32,876 bases of DNA. Origin: an uncultured Verrucomicrobia subdivision 3 bacterium. Its GTDB lineage: Bacteria; Verrucomicrobiota; Verrucomicrobiia; Limisphaerales; UBA11358. Below are positions 18,463 to 26,337 of this stretch, piece after piece; position 1 is the stretch's first letter; each line of letters opens with the position of its first letter. The position numbers and the translations under genes are program-made. The DNA is taken from positions 1 through 32,876 of the forward strand of contig CAIQKM010000008.1 in the NCBI GenBank assembly GCA_903872345.1. Direction: 5' to 3'. The notes beneath the pieces were generated by a model. It saw nothing but the letters and a program-made list of their open reading frames with translations, was not told where the DNA came from and did not search any database.

Positions 18463-18470
18463 ACGATACA

Positions 18471-18516
18471 ATCCTACCGATTCGACGCCAGCAAGAATAC
18501 TATCCAAATGGAGGGG
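18471..18516 (-). promoter_or_regulatory. Regulon promoter 6: divergent 19-bp box plus -10 for the alpha-galactosidase operon
   Basis: On the minus strand the box (18516-18498) reads CCCCTCCATTTGGATAGTA, the most divergent copy. TAGGAT (18476-18471) starts exactly 21 bp later. The predicted start near 18464 is only 2 nt before the ATG at 18462, so the transcript may be nearly leaderless. Confidence 0.65.
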
Positions 18517-18524
18517 AATATTTG

Positions 18525-18998
18525 TTAGGCGACCTCGCCTTGGCTTTGGTTCAAAACCTGGACTTTAACTGCGCTTTGTTTAGGCATGGCAATCAATGAG
18601 GGGTGATACCGTTTGCCAGCGTGAATTGCGCGAATGGCCTGGAGCAATTCCGGCAATTGCGCTGTTTTGGGGAGGTGGCCTGCCGCGCCGGATCGCATCG
18701 CCCGGAAACCGTCTTCCTCCCAATCATCATTTAATAACATCAAAACCCGCGCTTCCGGAAATTCGCCCCGTAGAATATTCAAGGTTTTTTCCCCGCTTCC
18801 GTCGGGCAGCAATCCGTCCAAAAGCACCACGTCGGGACAATGTTTGCGGTAGAGTTCGAAGGCTTTTTTGCCATTGTCTGCTTCTGCCACGACACGGATG
18901 TCCGGCTCGGTATTGAGTGAGCCGGTCAAACCCATGCGAACGAAAAAATGATCATCCACCACCAGCAGGCGGATTTTTGAATCGCGGCTGGCGCTCAT
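18525..18998 (-). CDS. Stand-alone response-regulator receiver domain, degenerate paralogue of the adjacent NarL-type regulator
   Basis: This 157-residue protein aligns without gaps to the receiver half of the 19096-19725 product (LLVVDDHFFVR, GLTGSLN, RVVAEADNG shared), but stops where the linker and HTH should begin. The acidic pair D15/D16, the phospho-acceptor D61 and K111 are present. The switch Ser/Thr, S86 in the paralogue, is Leu here (L89 in VLMLLNDDW). It can probably accept phosphate but not signal in the usual way. It may act as a phosphate sink or a heterodimerising inhibitor of the full regulator. It carries a regulon promoter (7), while the sensor/regulator operon does not, which suggests feedback control. 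The stop codon is 9 bp before the alpha-galactosidase promoter box. Confidence 0.85.
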   Translation of the reverse strand: MSASRDSKIRLLVVDDHFFVRMGLTGSLNTEPDIRVVAEADNGKKAFELYRKHCPDVVLLDGLLPDGSGEKTLNILRGEFPEARVLMLLNDDWEEDGFRAMRSGAAGHLPKTAQLPELLQAIRAIHAGKRYHPSLIAMPKQSAVKVQVLNQSQGEVA

Positions 18999-19037
18999 AC
19001 CCGCGAGCCTAGTTTTTGAGAATCATGCATCCCGAAA

Positions 19038-19083
19038 AGCTTACCTGCCGCGCCAGCACGCCGGAACTACCCGAACGGAGGGG
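19038..19083 (-). promoter_or_regulatory. Regulon promoter 7: 19-bp box plus -10 for the receiver-only gene
   Basis: On the minus strand the box (19083-19065) reads CCCCTCCGTTCGGGTAGTT, identical to boxes 2 and 8. TAAGCT (19043-19038) begins exactly 21 bp later. The predicted leader to the ATG at 18998 is about 33 nt. Confidence 0.75.
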
Positions 19084-19095
19084 GATTCCTTTTGC

Positions 19096-19725
19096 TTATT
19101 CCACGTGGAGAATGCCACGCTCTACCGCCACGCGCGTGGCTTCTGTGCGGTCGGTGACTTCGAGTTTCTGCATGATATTTTTCAAATGCCACTTGGCCGT
19201 GGTTTCGGAACAGCCAATCGTTTTTCCAACCTCCCGATTGCTCAAGCCCTTACTGACCAGCTCTAAAACCTGTCGTTCACGCTCGGTCAATGTCGCACCT
19301 GAAGCGCGCTCTTTTAAGCGAGCAGCCAGCGCCGGGGGAAGATAGTTTTGCCCGCCGTGGATGGCGCGGATGGCGCGCAACAATTCCTGCAACTGCGAAG
19401 ATTTTGGTAGATACCCGGCTGCGCCCGCCTGCATCGCGCGATAAATATCCTCTTCGCCTTCATCAACCGAAAGCATCAGGGCGCGGGCGTTCGGAAATTC
19501 CCGGCGCAAGGCGGTCAATGTTTCCACACCGCTCATGCCGGGCAACCGGCCGTCCATAATGACCACATCTGGCTTGTGCTCGCGGAACAGCTTGAGCGCC
19601 TGAGTGCCGTTGTCCGCCTCCGCTACCACGCGGATGTCCAGCTCGGCATTGAGCGAGCCAGTCAAACCTATGCGGACAAAAAAATGGTCGTCCACGACCA
19701 ACAATCGGATGAATTTTTGTTTCAT
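19096..19725 (-). CDS. NarL/LuxR-family DNA-binding response regulator
   Basis: This 209-residue protein has a complete receiver domain (D12/D13, phospho-acceptor D58 in VVIMDGRLPGMSG, S86, K108 in GYLPKSSQ) and a C-terminal LuxR-type HTH (about 146-205: LTERERQVLELVSKGLSNRE, then VGKTIGCSETTAKWHLKNIM). It is a cytoplasmic transcription factor phosphorylated by the kinase encoded just upstream; the ATG overlaps the kinase stop as ATGA. LuxR-type regulators often bind ~16-20-bp dyads centred near -42. The 19-bp box in this window has that geometry, so this protein is the leading candidate to bind it (inference). Confidence 0.92.
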   Translation of the reverse strand: MKQKFIRLLVVDDHFFVRIGLTGSLNAELDIRVVAEADNGTQALKLFREHKPDVVIMDGRLPGMSGVETLTALRREFPNARALMLSVDEGEEDIYRAMQAGAAGYLPKSSQLQELLRAIRAIHGGQNYLPPALAARLKERASGATLTERERQVLELVSKGLSNREVGKTIGCSETTAKWHLKNIMQKLEVTDRTEATRVAVERGILHVE

Positions 19726-21818
19726 GTAACGGGATTGGTGTTCACGGGAACAACCACGGAAACGACCGTGCCGGCTCCCAATTTGCTGTCAATTTTTAAG
19801 CGTCCTTGGAGTTTGTTCGCCCGCTCGCGTAAGCCGAGCAAACCGAAGTGGCTTGAGGCCACCGCCATCGCCTCGGAGGCATCAAACCCAACACCGTTAT
19901 CTTTCACTTCAATCACCACCTCGTTTTCGCGGTAGGATATGCGCACATCAATCTTTTGCGCATGTCCGTGGCGCACGGCGTTGGCCACCGCTTCCTGACC
20001 GATGCGCAGAAGGTGATGCTCCACGACACCCTGCAAGCGGCGCGGCGTGCCTTCTACTTCCAGATGCAACTGCGTCGATCTGGCGGTGGCGACCAGCGGT
20101 TGCACCAATTCATTCAGCGCGGTGGGAAGATCTGTAATTTCCAATTCACCCGCGCGCAAATCCGCCACCGAGCGTTTCGTCTCGGCCTGGCTGTGGCGAA
20201 TCATGGTCCGCGCCATGTTTAACGCCTGCTCGGCCTGCTGCGGAGTTTCATGTAACCGCAGCGCCGCCGAATCAAGTTGCAGTGCAATGCCGACCAATTC
20301 CTGCCCCAGCGAATCATGCAGTTCCCGCGCAATGCGGGCGCGCTCCTGTGCAATCGCCTGTTTCTCCATCTGGCTGCCGATGACAATGGATTGCCGCGCA
20401 ACCTGCCGCCGCAGCAACGCGGCCCAGCCAACTGCGAGCAAACCCAAAACCAGGATCACCGAACACAAAATGGAGATTCGCTCGACGGTCCACCACGGCG
20501 GACGCTCAAGGATTTGCACATCGGCCGGCGATGACAGCCAAAGTTGGAAGGCGAAGGTCGCCGGCAGGTTTTCTGGAAAAGGCATCCGCTTGGCCACGCA
20601 AATGCCAGCCAGACGCAATTTCATGCCACGCTCCAAAACCGGCAATTGCGCCATGCCGTCGTGCTGTAATCGCGCGAGAAAAGTGACGCCTTGATCTTCC
20701 ATCAGCAGCGATTCCTCGGACACACTTTTCTGCTGCTCGACGAGTTTGCCAACGACAGTAATTGGAACGCCATGATTGCCCACCGGGTTTGCTTTCACGT
20801 CGCCGGCTTTGAGCGAAAGATACGGTGAAGGCTTGCCGGGCTTCTCCACGCGGAAAAAAGCATCCGTGATGAGCTGACGTCCATCAAAAACATCAAACCA
20901 GCCAACCGCGTCCACCCAATCGCCAGCAACCAATTTCCCGGGAGCGCTGGTTTGCACCCACACGATGCCGCCTTTGTTTATGCCGCCTTCCATGAGGACA
21001 AAGAATCCCAAACCGGGACGGACAAACCGCACCTGACCATGAATTCTGACCAATGGCTTTTCCCATGTGCTGAATTGAAATAAATCAAAGAAACTCGACT
21101 GCGGCCGCTGAAACAGCTTGTTTACACTTTGCGGTGAAACCTCAACCATATCCATGGAGGGCACGCAAAGGACTGTTTTGGATGTTTCAGTATCGTCGCC
21201 GGATTTTGCAGTTTTGCGGGAGACAACACCACGCACAGTGATTTGAAGTCCGCGTAAATATCCTGGCAAAACCCAATTTTGTGGCCAGCGCGGTATGGCC
21301 GCCTGCACCGACACCCCATCCGAGGTTAAATCCAACATCACGCCGTCATGCGCCCGGGTTACCGATGCCACCTTCCCGCTCACACTAACCCATTGCGCAT
21401 CGTAAATAACCTCATCCAGCGAAGCAAATGCCGGCTTTATTGGTTGCGGCCAGTGCGCTTGACCAACAACCCGGATTATCGCCTGTCCTCCGTTGATGCC
21501 CGGCCCGGTCACGATGGGGCCGGTGCGACCTTGCACCGTAAAGCCCTCCAACTCAACCTCCGTTCCAGCGCGCAAACCGGGATCGGCATTCCGAAAATAA
21601 AGCGCCCCGGTGGCATCCTGCAAAAAACTGAGTTCCCAGTCGTGAAACGTGAGCACGCCGCGCAGCCGAACCGGATAACCTTGCGCCGCTTCGCTTTGGC
21701 TTAATTCATTTACCTGCCTTACCGAAGTCAACGTCGGCAAGTTTGGTTTTCCTTCACAGCGCCCCGTTGGCGCGTAGAGCAGAAACACCGCTAAAATAAA
21801 TAACGCACACGGCTTCAT
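19722..21818 (-). CDS. Membrane sensor histidine kinase (HisKA_3 / HATPase_c) with large periplasmic beta domains
   Basis: From the ATG at 21818 the protein has 698 residues and a signal peptide (MKPCALFILAVFLLYAPTGR). A GTG at 21854 would add 12 residues. About 25-430 is periplasmic and contains repeated OB-fold-like units (VRLRGVLTFHDWELSFLQD, VSVSGKVASVTRAHD, VRIHGQVRFVRPGLGF), a sensor layout I associate with PVC and acidobacterial kinases. One membrane helix lies at about 444-469. The HisKA_3 box ARIARELHDSLGQELVG carries phospho-accepting H501. HATPase_c follows, with an N-box (GQEAVANAVRHG) and G-box (VKDNGVGFD). It is the cognate partner of the NarL-type regulator by a 4-bp overlap. 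The periplasmic region may sense a glycan fragment; the ligand is unknown. Confidence 0.9.
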   Translation of the reverse strand: MKPCALFILAVFLLYAPTGRCEGKPNLPTLTSVRQVNELSQSEAAQGYPVRLRGVLTFHDWELSFLQDATGALYFRNADPGLRAGTEVELEGFTVQGRTGPIVTGPGINGGQAIIRVVGQAHWPQPIKPAFASLDEVIYDAQWVSVSGKVASVTRAHDGVMLDLTSDGVSVQAAIPRWPQNWVLPGYLRGLQITVRGVVSRKTAKSGDDTETSKTVLCVPSMDMVEVSPQSVNKLFQRPQSSFFDLFQFSTWEKPLVRIHGQVRFVRPGLGFFVLMEGGINKGGIVWVQTSAPGKLVAGDWVDAVGWFDVFDGRQLITDAFFRVEKPGKPSPYLSLKAGDVKANPVGNHGVPITVVGKLVEQQKSVSEESLLMEDQGVTFLARLQHDGMAQLPVLERGMKLRLAGICVAKRMPFPENLPATFAFQLWLSSPADVQILERPPWWTVERISILCSVILVLGLLAVGWAALLRRQVARQSIVIGSQMEKQAIAQERARIARELHDSLGQELVGIALQLDSAALRLHETPQQAEQALNMARTMIRHSQAETKRSVADLRAGELEITDLPTALNELVQPLVATARSTQLHLEVEGTPRRLQGVVEHHLLRIGQEAVANAVRHGHAQKIDVRISYRENEVVIEVKDNGVGFDASEAMAVASSHFGLLGLRERANKLQGRLKIDSKLGAGTVVSVVVPVNTNPVT

Positions 21819-21918
21819 GAAATTTTGCAATTCAAAGCGTAGTATCGCCGCCACAGAGGGGACAGAATAAAAACGCTTTTTTCATTGTTGAGTTTAATTG
21901 TATTCATATTTTAGTTCA

Positions 21919-21965
21919 CCCCTCCGTTCGGGTAGTTTTGGCAAGGCGCAACCAGCGCTTATCCT
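21919..21965 (+). promoter_or_regulatory. Regulon promoter 8: 19-bp box plus -10 for the 22039-29913 operon
   Basis: The box (21919-21937) is CCCCTCCGTTCGGGTAGTT. TATCCT begins at 21960, 22 bp after the box; at exactly 21 bp the hexamer is TTATCC. A start near 21972 gives a leader of about 67 nt. The box lies between divergent genes but has the orientation serving the + strand operon. Confidence 0.7.
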
Positions 21966-22038
21966 ACACGGTAAATCGCCGTAAAAACTGCTTGAACAAA
22001 TTGCCACCGAAACAAAAAGTAACGGCATCAAAATATTT

Positions 22039-25000
22039 ATGCGTCCAAGGTCGAAAGTCCATGCCAAGGTCACCGAGGTCACCCTGCCGACCTATCTGCC
22101 CGCCGCGCCGGACAAGAACCCAATGTTTTTGGAGAAGCGCGTGTATCAAGGCAGCAGCGGCAAGGTTTATCCGCTGCCGTTCACTGACCGCATCGCGGAA
22201 AAGCCCGTTGACCGGAAATGGAAAGCGGTTTGGATTGAGAACGAATTCCTCCGCGTGCTTGTATTGCCGGAAATCGGCGGGCGCATCCACGCGATTCAGG
22301 ACAAATCGAATGGCTACGACCTGATTTACAACCAGTCCGTCATCAAGCCTGCGCTCGTCGGACTTGCCGGCCCGTGGGCGAGCGGCGGCATCGAATTCAA
22401 CTGGCCGCAGCATCACCGTCCCGCGACCTTTCTGCCGGTGGATTTTGAAATCGAGAACCACGCCGATGGTTCGGCAACCGTCTGGTGCAGCGACCACGAT
22501 CCAATGTGCCGGATGAAGGGAATGCACGGCGTCTGCCTGCATCCCGACAAGGCTCTTGTCGAGTTGAAAGCGCGCGCTTACAACCGCACGCCGCTTACGC
22601 AGACGTTTCTGTGGTGGGCCAACGTCGCCACTCGCGTGCATGAGGCGTATCAAAGTTTTTTCCCGCCGGATGTTTATTATGTCGCCGACCATGCGCGCCG
22701 TTCGATGAGCGAATATCCGCTGGCGAAAGGATTTTACTATGGCGTTAATTACGGTGAACGCGGCCGCAACGGAATTCCTCCAAACGAAATTCCATCGCAG
22801 TTCGTCCCTCCGCATTGCGTAAAATCGGCAATTCCCAATTACGCGCCGAACGATCTTTCCTTTTACGCGAACATTCCCGTGCCGACGTCTTATATGTGCA
22901 TGGGCAGCAAGGAGGATTTTTTTGGCGGCTATGATTACAAGGCGCAGGCCGGCATCGTCCACATCGCGAACCACCACATTTCGCCTGGCAAAAAGCAGTG
23001 GACGTGGGGCAATCACGAGTTCGGCTACGCGTGGGATCGCAATTTGACCGACGCCGACGCCGCCGGCGAATTCGCGCCTTACATCGAAATCATGTCCGGA
23101 GTTTTCACCGACAACCAGCCGGACTTTAGCTTTCTCCAGCCCGGCGAAACACGCACATGGAGCCAATATTGGTATCCCATCCAGAAAATCGGCCCGGCAC
23201 AGCACGCGAACTTGAATGCGGCGGTAAGCCTAAAAATCAGCGGAGAAAATATTTCCTTCGGCGTAGCCGCCACAAAAATATTTTCCGGCGCAAAAATCGT
23301 CCTGTCCGCCAAGGGTAAAAAACTTTTTTCAATCTCGGCAAAACTTGCGCCGAATTCGCCCTTTACGAAGGAAATCAAATTGCCGCGCGGCGTGGTTGAA
23401 AACGATTTGCAACTGGGTGTCAGCGATTCCGCCGGTCAGGAAATCATTTCTTACCAGCCGAAGCAGCGCGTGAAGGGCGAAGTTCCGCCGCCGGCAACCG
23501 AACCGCCCACGCCGGAAACAATTTCCAGTGTTGACGAATTGTTCATCACCGGTTTGCATCTCGACCAATATCGCCACGCGACGCGTTGTCCCACCCTTTA
23601 TTGGCGCGAGGCGTTGCGGCGCGATCCGCTGGATTCACGTTGTAACAACGCGATGGGCTTGTGGCATCTCAAGCGCGGTGAATTCGCCGTGGCTGAAAAG
23701 TTTTTTCGCCAAGCGATTGACCGACTCACACGCCGCAATGCAAATCCCTATGACGGCGAGGCGTTTTACCACCTCGGCCTCTGCCTGCGCCATCTTGGGC
23801 GCGATGACGAAGCCTACGAGGCGCTTTACAAAGCCACTTGGAACCAAGCGTGGCAATCCGCCGCGTATCACGCGCTGGCGGAGTTTGACTGCTGTCGCAA
23901 AGACTGGGGAAAAGCCGATGAACATTTGACAAAAGTGCTTTCGCACAGTTCGCAAAACCAGCGCGCAGCGAACCTTTTTGGCCTCGTCTGCCGCGAACGA
24001 GGAAACCTCGCTGGCGCAAAAGCGGTTTGGGCTTTGATAAAAAACGGTGACAAGCTCGACTGGTGGACGCGTTGTTTGCTCGGCGAAAAATCAGCGAGCG
24101 ACTTGCAGACGGCGCTGGACATCGCCCACGATTTTGCCCGCGCCGGATTTTACCGTGACGCCATTGAGCTGCTGCGAAATGCCGGCTTTGCCGCCGGCGA
24201 TTTGCCCGACCAAAGCTGGGGCGCGGAGCCGCTGGTTCAATACACGCTCGGTTGGCTGGAGCTGCAGAGCGGCGATAAACGTGCTGCCTTGAAACATTTT
24301 CAGCAGGCCGCCGCGCTGCCGTCGGATTACTGTTTCCCGGCGCGACTGGAGGAAATTGCCGTCCTCGAAGCGGCGATGGCGGCAAATCCGTATGACGCGA
24401 AAGCGCCATATTATCTGGGAAATTTGCTTTACGACAAACGTCGTCACGCCGAAGCCATAGCGCTCTGGGAAAAATCCGCGAAGCTGGACACAAGATTCTC
24501 GATTGTCTGGCGCAACCTGGGTATCGGCTTTTTCAACATCTCAAAAAATCCGGCCAAGGCGCGGGCGGCCTATGACCGCGCGTTGAATACAAACCCTGAC
24601 GACGCACGCTTGCTCTACGAGCGCGATCAGCTTTGGAAACGGCTTGGCGGGAAACCGCCAGCGCGGTTGCGCGGACTGGAGAAATTTCCACAGCTCGTTG
24701 CGCGGCGCGATGATTTGACAGTGGAATTTTGCGCGCTGCTGAACCACGTTGGCCGCCATGTCGAAGCGATGCAAATTCTGGCCCAACGAAATTTTCAACC
24801 GTGGGAAGGCGGCGAAGGCGCGGCCCTCGGCCAGCACGTCCGCACGCATCTGGCGCTCGGACGAGGGGCGTTGGCGCAGCAGGACTATACTTGCGCCGCC
24901 GGTCATTTTGAGGAAGCGTTGAAATCGCCGCGCAATCTGGGCGAGGCGAAGCACCTGCTCGCCAACCAAAGCGATATTCACTATTGGCTTGGCACTGCGC

Positions 25001-25422
25001 TGGATATGCTGGGCGAGAAAAAATCCGCGCGCGAGCATTGGCGCGTGGCGGCAAATTTCAAGGGCGATTTTCAGGAGATGAGCGTCCGCGCGTTTTCGGA
25101 AATGACGTATTACTCCGCGTTGGCTTGGGAAAAACTCGGCCAGAGTGCGAAAGCCAAAAAACTTTTTCGTGATTTGCTGGCTTACGCACAACAATTACGC
25201 AAGACGAAAGCGAAGATTGATTATTTTGCCACTTCGCTGCCGACGATGTTGTTGTTCGACGACGATTTGCAGTTCCGGCAGGAAACTACCGCTCTGTTTT
25301 TACAGGCGCAGGCGCAGCTTGGTCTCGGCAAAAGGCCGGCTGCGAAAAGACTTTTGCACAAAGTTTTGCAGCGTGATCCAAATCACGCGCTGGCCAACGA
25401 TTTGATGCAGGAATTTTCCTGA
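22039..25422 (+). CDS. DUF5107 and tetratricopeptide-repeat protein
   Basis: This 1127-residue protein has no signal peptide. The N-terminal ~340 residues match DUF5107, with YQGSSGKVYPLPFTDRIAEK, RVLVLPEIGGRIHAIQDKSN and ALVGLAGPWASGGIEFNWPQ. The fold is expected to be galactose-mutarotase-like, as in many carbohydrate-active proteins. From about 510 to the end are TPR units, for example NAMGLWHLKRGEFAVAEKFF and YHLGLCLRHLGRDDEAYEAL. Such proteins recur in gut and soil sugar-use loci, but their activity is unresolved: carbohydrate binding or an unrecognised glycosidase are both possible. It is the first gene of a + strand operon with an epimerase-like protein, a sugar porter and a GH2 enzyme, under regulon promoter 8. 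Confidence 0.85.
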   Translation: MRPRSKVHAKVTEVTLPTYLPAAPDKNPMFLEKRVYQGSSGKVYPLPFTDRIAEKPVDRKWKAVWIENEFLRVLVLPEIGGRIHAIQDKSNGYDLIYNQSVIKPALVGLAGPWASGGIEFNWPQHHRPATFLPVDFEIENHADGSATVWCSDHDPMCRMKGMHGVCLHPDKALVELKARAYNRTPLTQTFLWWANVATRVHEAYQSFFPPDVYYVADHARRSMSEYPLAKGFYYGVNYGERGRNGIPPNEIPSQFVPPHCVKSAIPNYAPNDLSFYANIPVPTSYMCMGSKEDFFGGYDYKAQAGIVHIANHHISPGKKQWTWGNHEFGYAWDRNLTDADAAGEFAPYIEIMSGVFTDNQPDFSFLQPGETRTWSQYWYPIQKIGPAQHANLNAAVSLKISGENISFGVAATKIFSGAKIVLSAKGKKLFSISAKLAPNSPFTKEIKLPRGVVENDLQLGVSDSAGQEIISYQPKQRVKGEVPPPATEPPTPETISSVDELFITGLHLDQYRHATRCPTLYWREALRRDPLDSRCNNAMGLWHLKRGEFAVAEKFFRQAIDRLTRRNANPYDGEAFYHLGLCLRHLGRDDEAYEALYKATWNQAWQSAAYHALAEFDCCRKDWGKADEHLTKVLSHSSQNQRAANLFGLVCRERGNLAGAKAVWALIKNGDKLDWWTRCLLGEKSASDLQTALDIAHDFARAGFYRDAIELLRNAGFAAGDLPDQSWGAEPLVQYTLGWLELQSGDKRAALKHFQQAAALPSDYCFPARLEEIAVLEAAMAANPYDAKAPYYLGNLLYDKRRHAEAIALWEKSAKLDTRFSIVWRNLGIGFFNISKNPAKARAAYDRALNTNPDDARLLYERDQLWKRLGGKPPARLRGLEKFPQLVARRDDLTVEFCALLNHVGRHVEAMQILAQRNFQPWEGGEGAALGQHVRTHLALGRGALAQQDYTCAAGHFEEALKSPRNLGEAKHLLANQSDIHYWLGTALDMLGEKKSAREHWRVAANFKGDFQEMSVRAFSEMTYYSALAWEKLGQSAKAKKLFRDLLAYAQQLRKTKAKIDYFATSLPTMLLFDDDLQFRQETTALFLQAQAQLGLGKRPAAKRLLHKVLQRDPNHALANDLMQEFS

Positions 25423-25426
25423 AGCA

Positions 25427-26317
25427 ATGACACCCGAATCTCAAACGCGAGCGACCGGAACTTTCCGCCGTTCAGAGCAAGGCTTCGAAGTGTTTGGCCT
25501 GCGGAACGAGACAGTTGAACTAGCGGTTGTGCCGGCGCTGGGGGCGAAGGTCATTTCGCTGCGCAATCTCGTCACCGAACATGAATGGATGTGGCATCAG
25601 CCGGCTGGAATGAAGCTGTTCCGCAACCAACTGGGCGATGATTTTGCCGCCAGCACGATGACCGGTTGGGACGAGTGTTTGCCGACCATCGCCCCGTGCG
25701 ATTGGAAAGGCCGCAAACTGCCCGACCACGGCGAAGTATGGAGTGTGCCTTGGGAAATTGATTTGGAAGCCTTCGCCCACGGAATATTGAAAACTTCTGT
25801 TTCGCTACCAGTTTCGCCGTTTCATTTTGAACGCGCCATTCAACTCCAAGGAAATGAAGTCCAGTTGGCTTACCGCTTGGAAAACCGCAGTCACGAATCG
25901 GAATATTTTCTTTGGGCCATGCACCCGCTCCTGCCGGTGAATGAAAACATCCGGTTGGATTTGACGGAAGAAACGAAAAATCTTCTCGTGGGAGAAAAGT
26001 GGATTGACGGACTCCGGTTCATCGCCGAAAAACCCGGCTGCAAGAAAATCTATGCCAGCCCGCTGCGCGAGGGTCGCGCAAGTATCTTGAACACTGCCAC
26101 CGGCGATCGCCTTGGGTTTGAATGGGCCGCAACTTGCAATAACACTCTGGGACTGTGGCTCACGCGCGGCGGTTGGAATGGTTACCATCACGTCGCGCTC
26201 GAACCCGCCAATGGCGCGGCCGACTCCCTGGCCGAAGCGGTCAAGGCGGGGCACGGCGGAATGCTCGCGCCAAAGACGATGCGATCCTGGCAGGTCAGGC
26301 TGCGCGTCGGATTTTAG
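25427..26317 (+). CDS. Aldose 1-epimerase (mutarotase)-like protein
   Basis: This 296-residue cytoplasmic protein has a galactose-mutarotase-like pattern: ALGAKVISLRNLVTEHEWMW near the N-terminus, GWDECLPTIAPCDWKGRKLP, and PDHGEVWSVPWEID with the likely catalytic His, then a beta-sandwich to the end (LWLTRGGWNGYHHVALEPAN). The start ATG lies 4 bp after the DUF5107 gene, so the two are translationally close. The role would be interconversion of alpha and beta anomers of the imported sugar, or of another hexose derivative in this broad family. The substrate is not deducible. Confidence 0.75.
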   Translation: MTPESQTRATGTFRRSEQGFEVFGLRNETVELAVVPALGAKVISLRNLVTEHEWMWHQPAGMKLFRNQLGDDFAASTMTGWDECLPTIAPCDWKGRKLPDHGEVWSVPWEIDLEAFAHGILKTSVSLPVSPFHFERAIQLQGNEVQLAYRLENRSHESEYFLWAMHPLLPVNENIRLDLTEETKNLLVGEKWIDGLRFIAEKPGCKKIYASPLREGRASILNTATGDRLGFEWAATCNNTLGLWLTRGGWNGYHHVALEPANGAADSLAEAVKAGHGGMLAPKTMRSWQVRLRVGF

Positions 26318-26337
26318 TTTCAAAAGTTCAATAATTT

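Noticed and set aside
18505..18507. TTG at 18507 as the alpha-galactosidase start
   Set aside because: It falls inside promoter box 6, upstream of the predicted transcription start.
21964..23205. A 413-codon minus-strand open frame inside the DUF5107 gene
   Set aside because: It is antisense to a well-supported protein with strong family motifs. Its composition is that of a GC-rich shadow frame.
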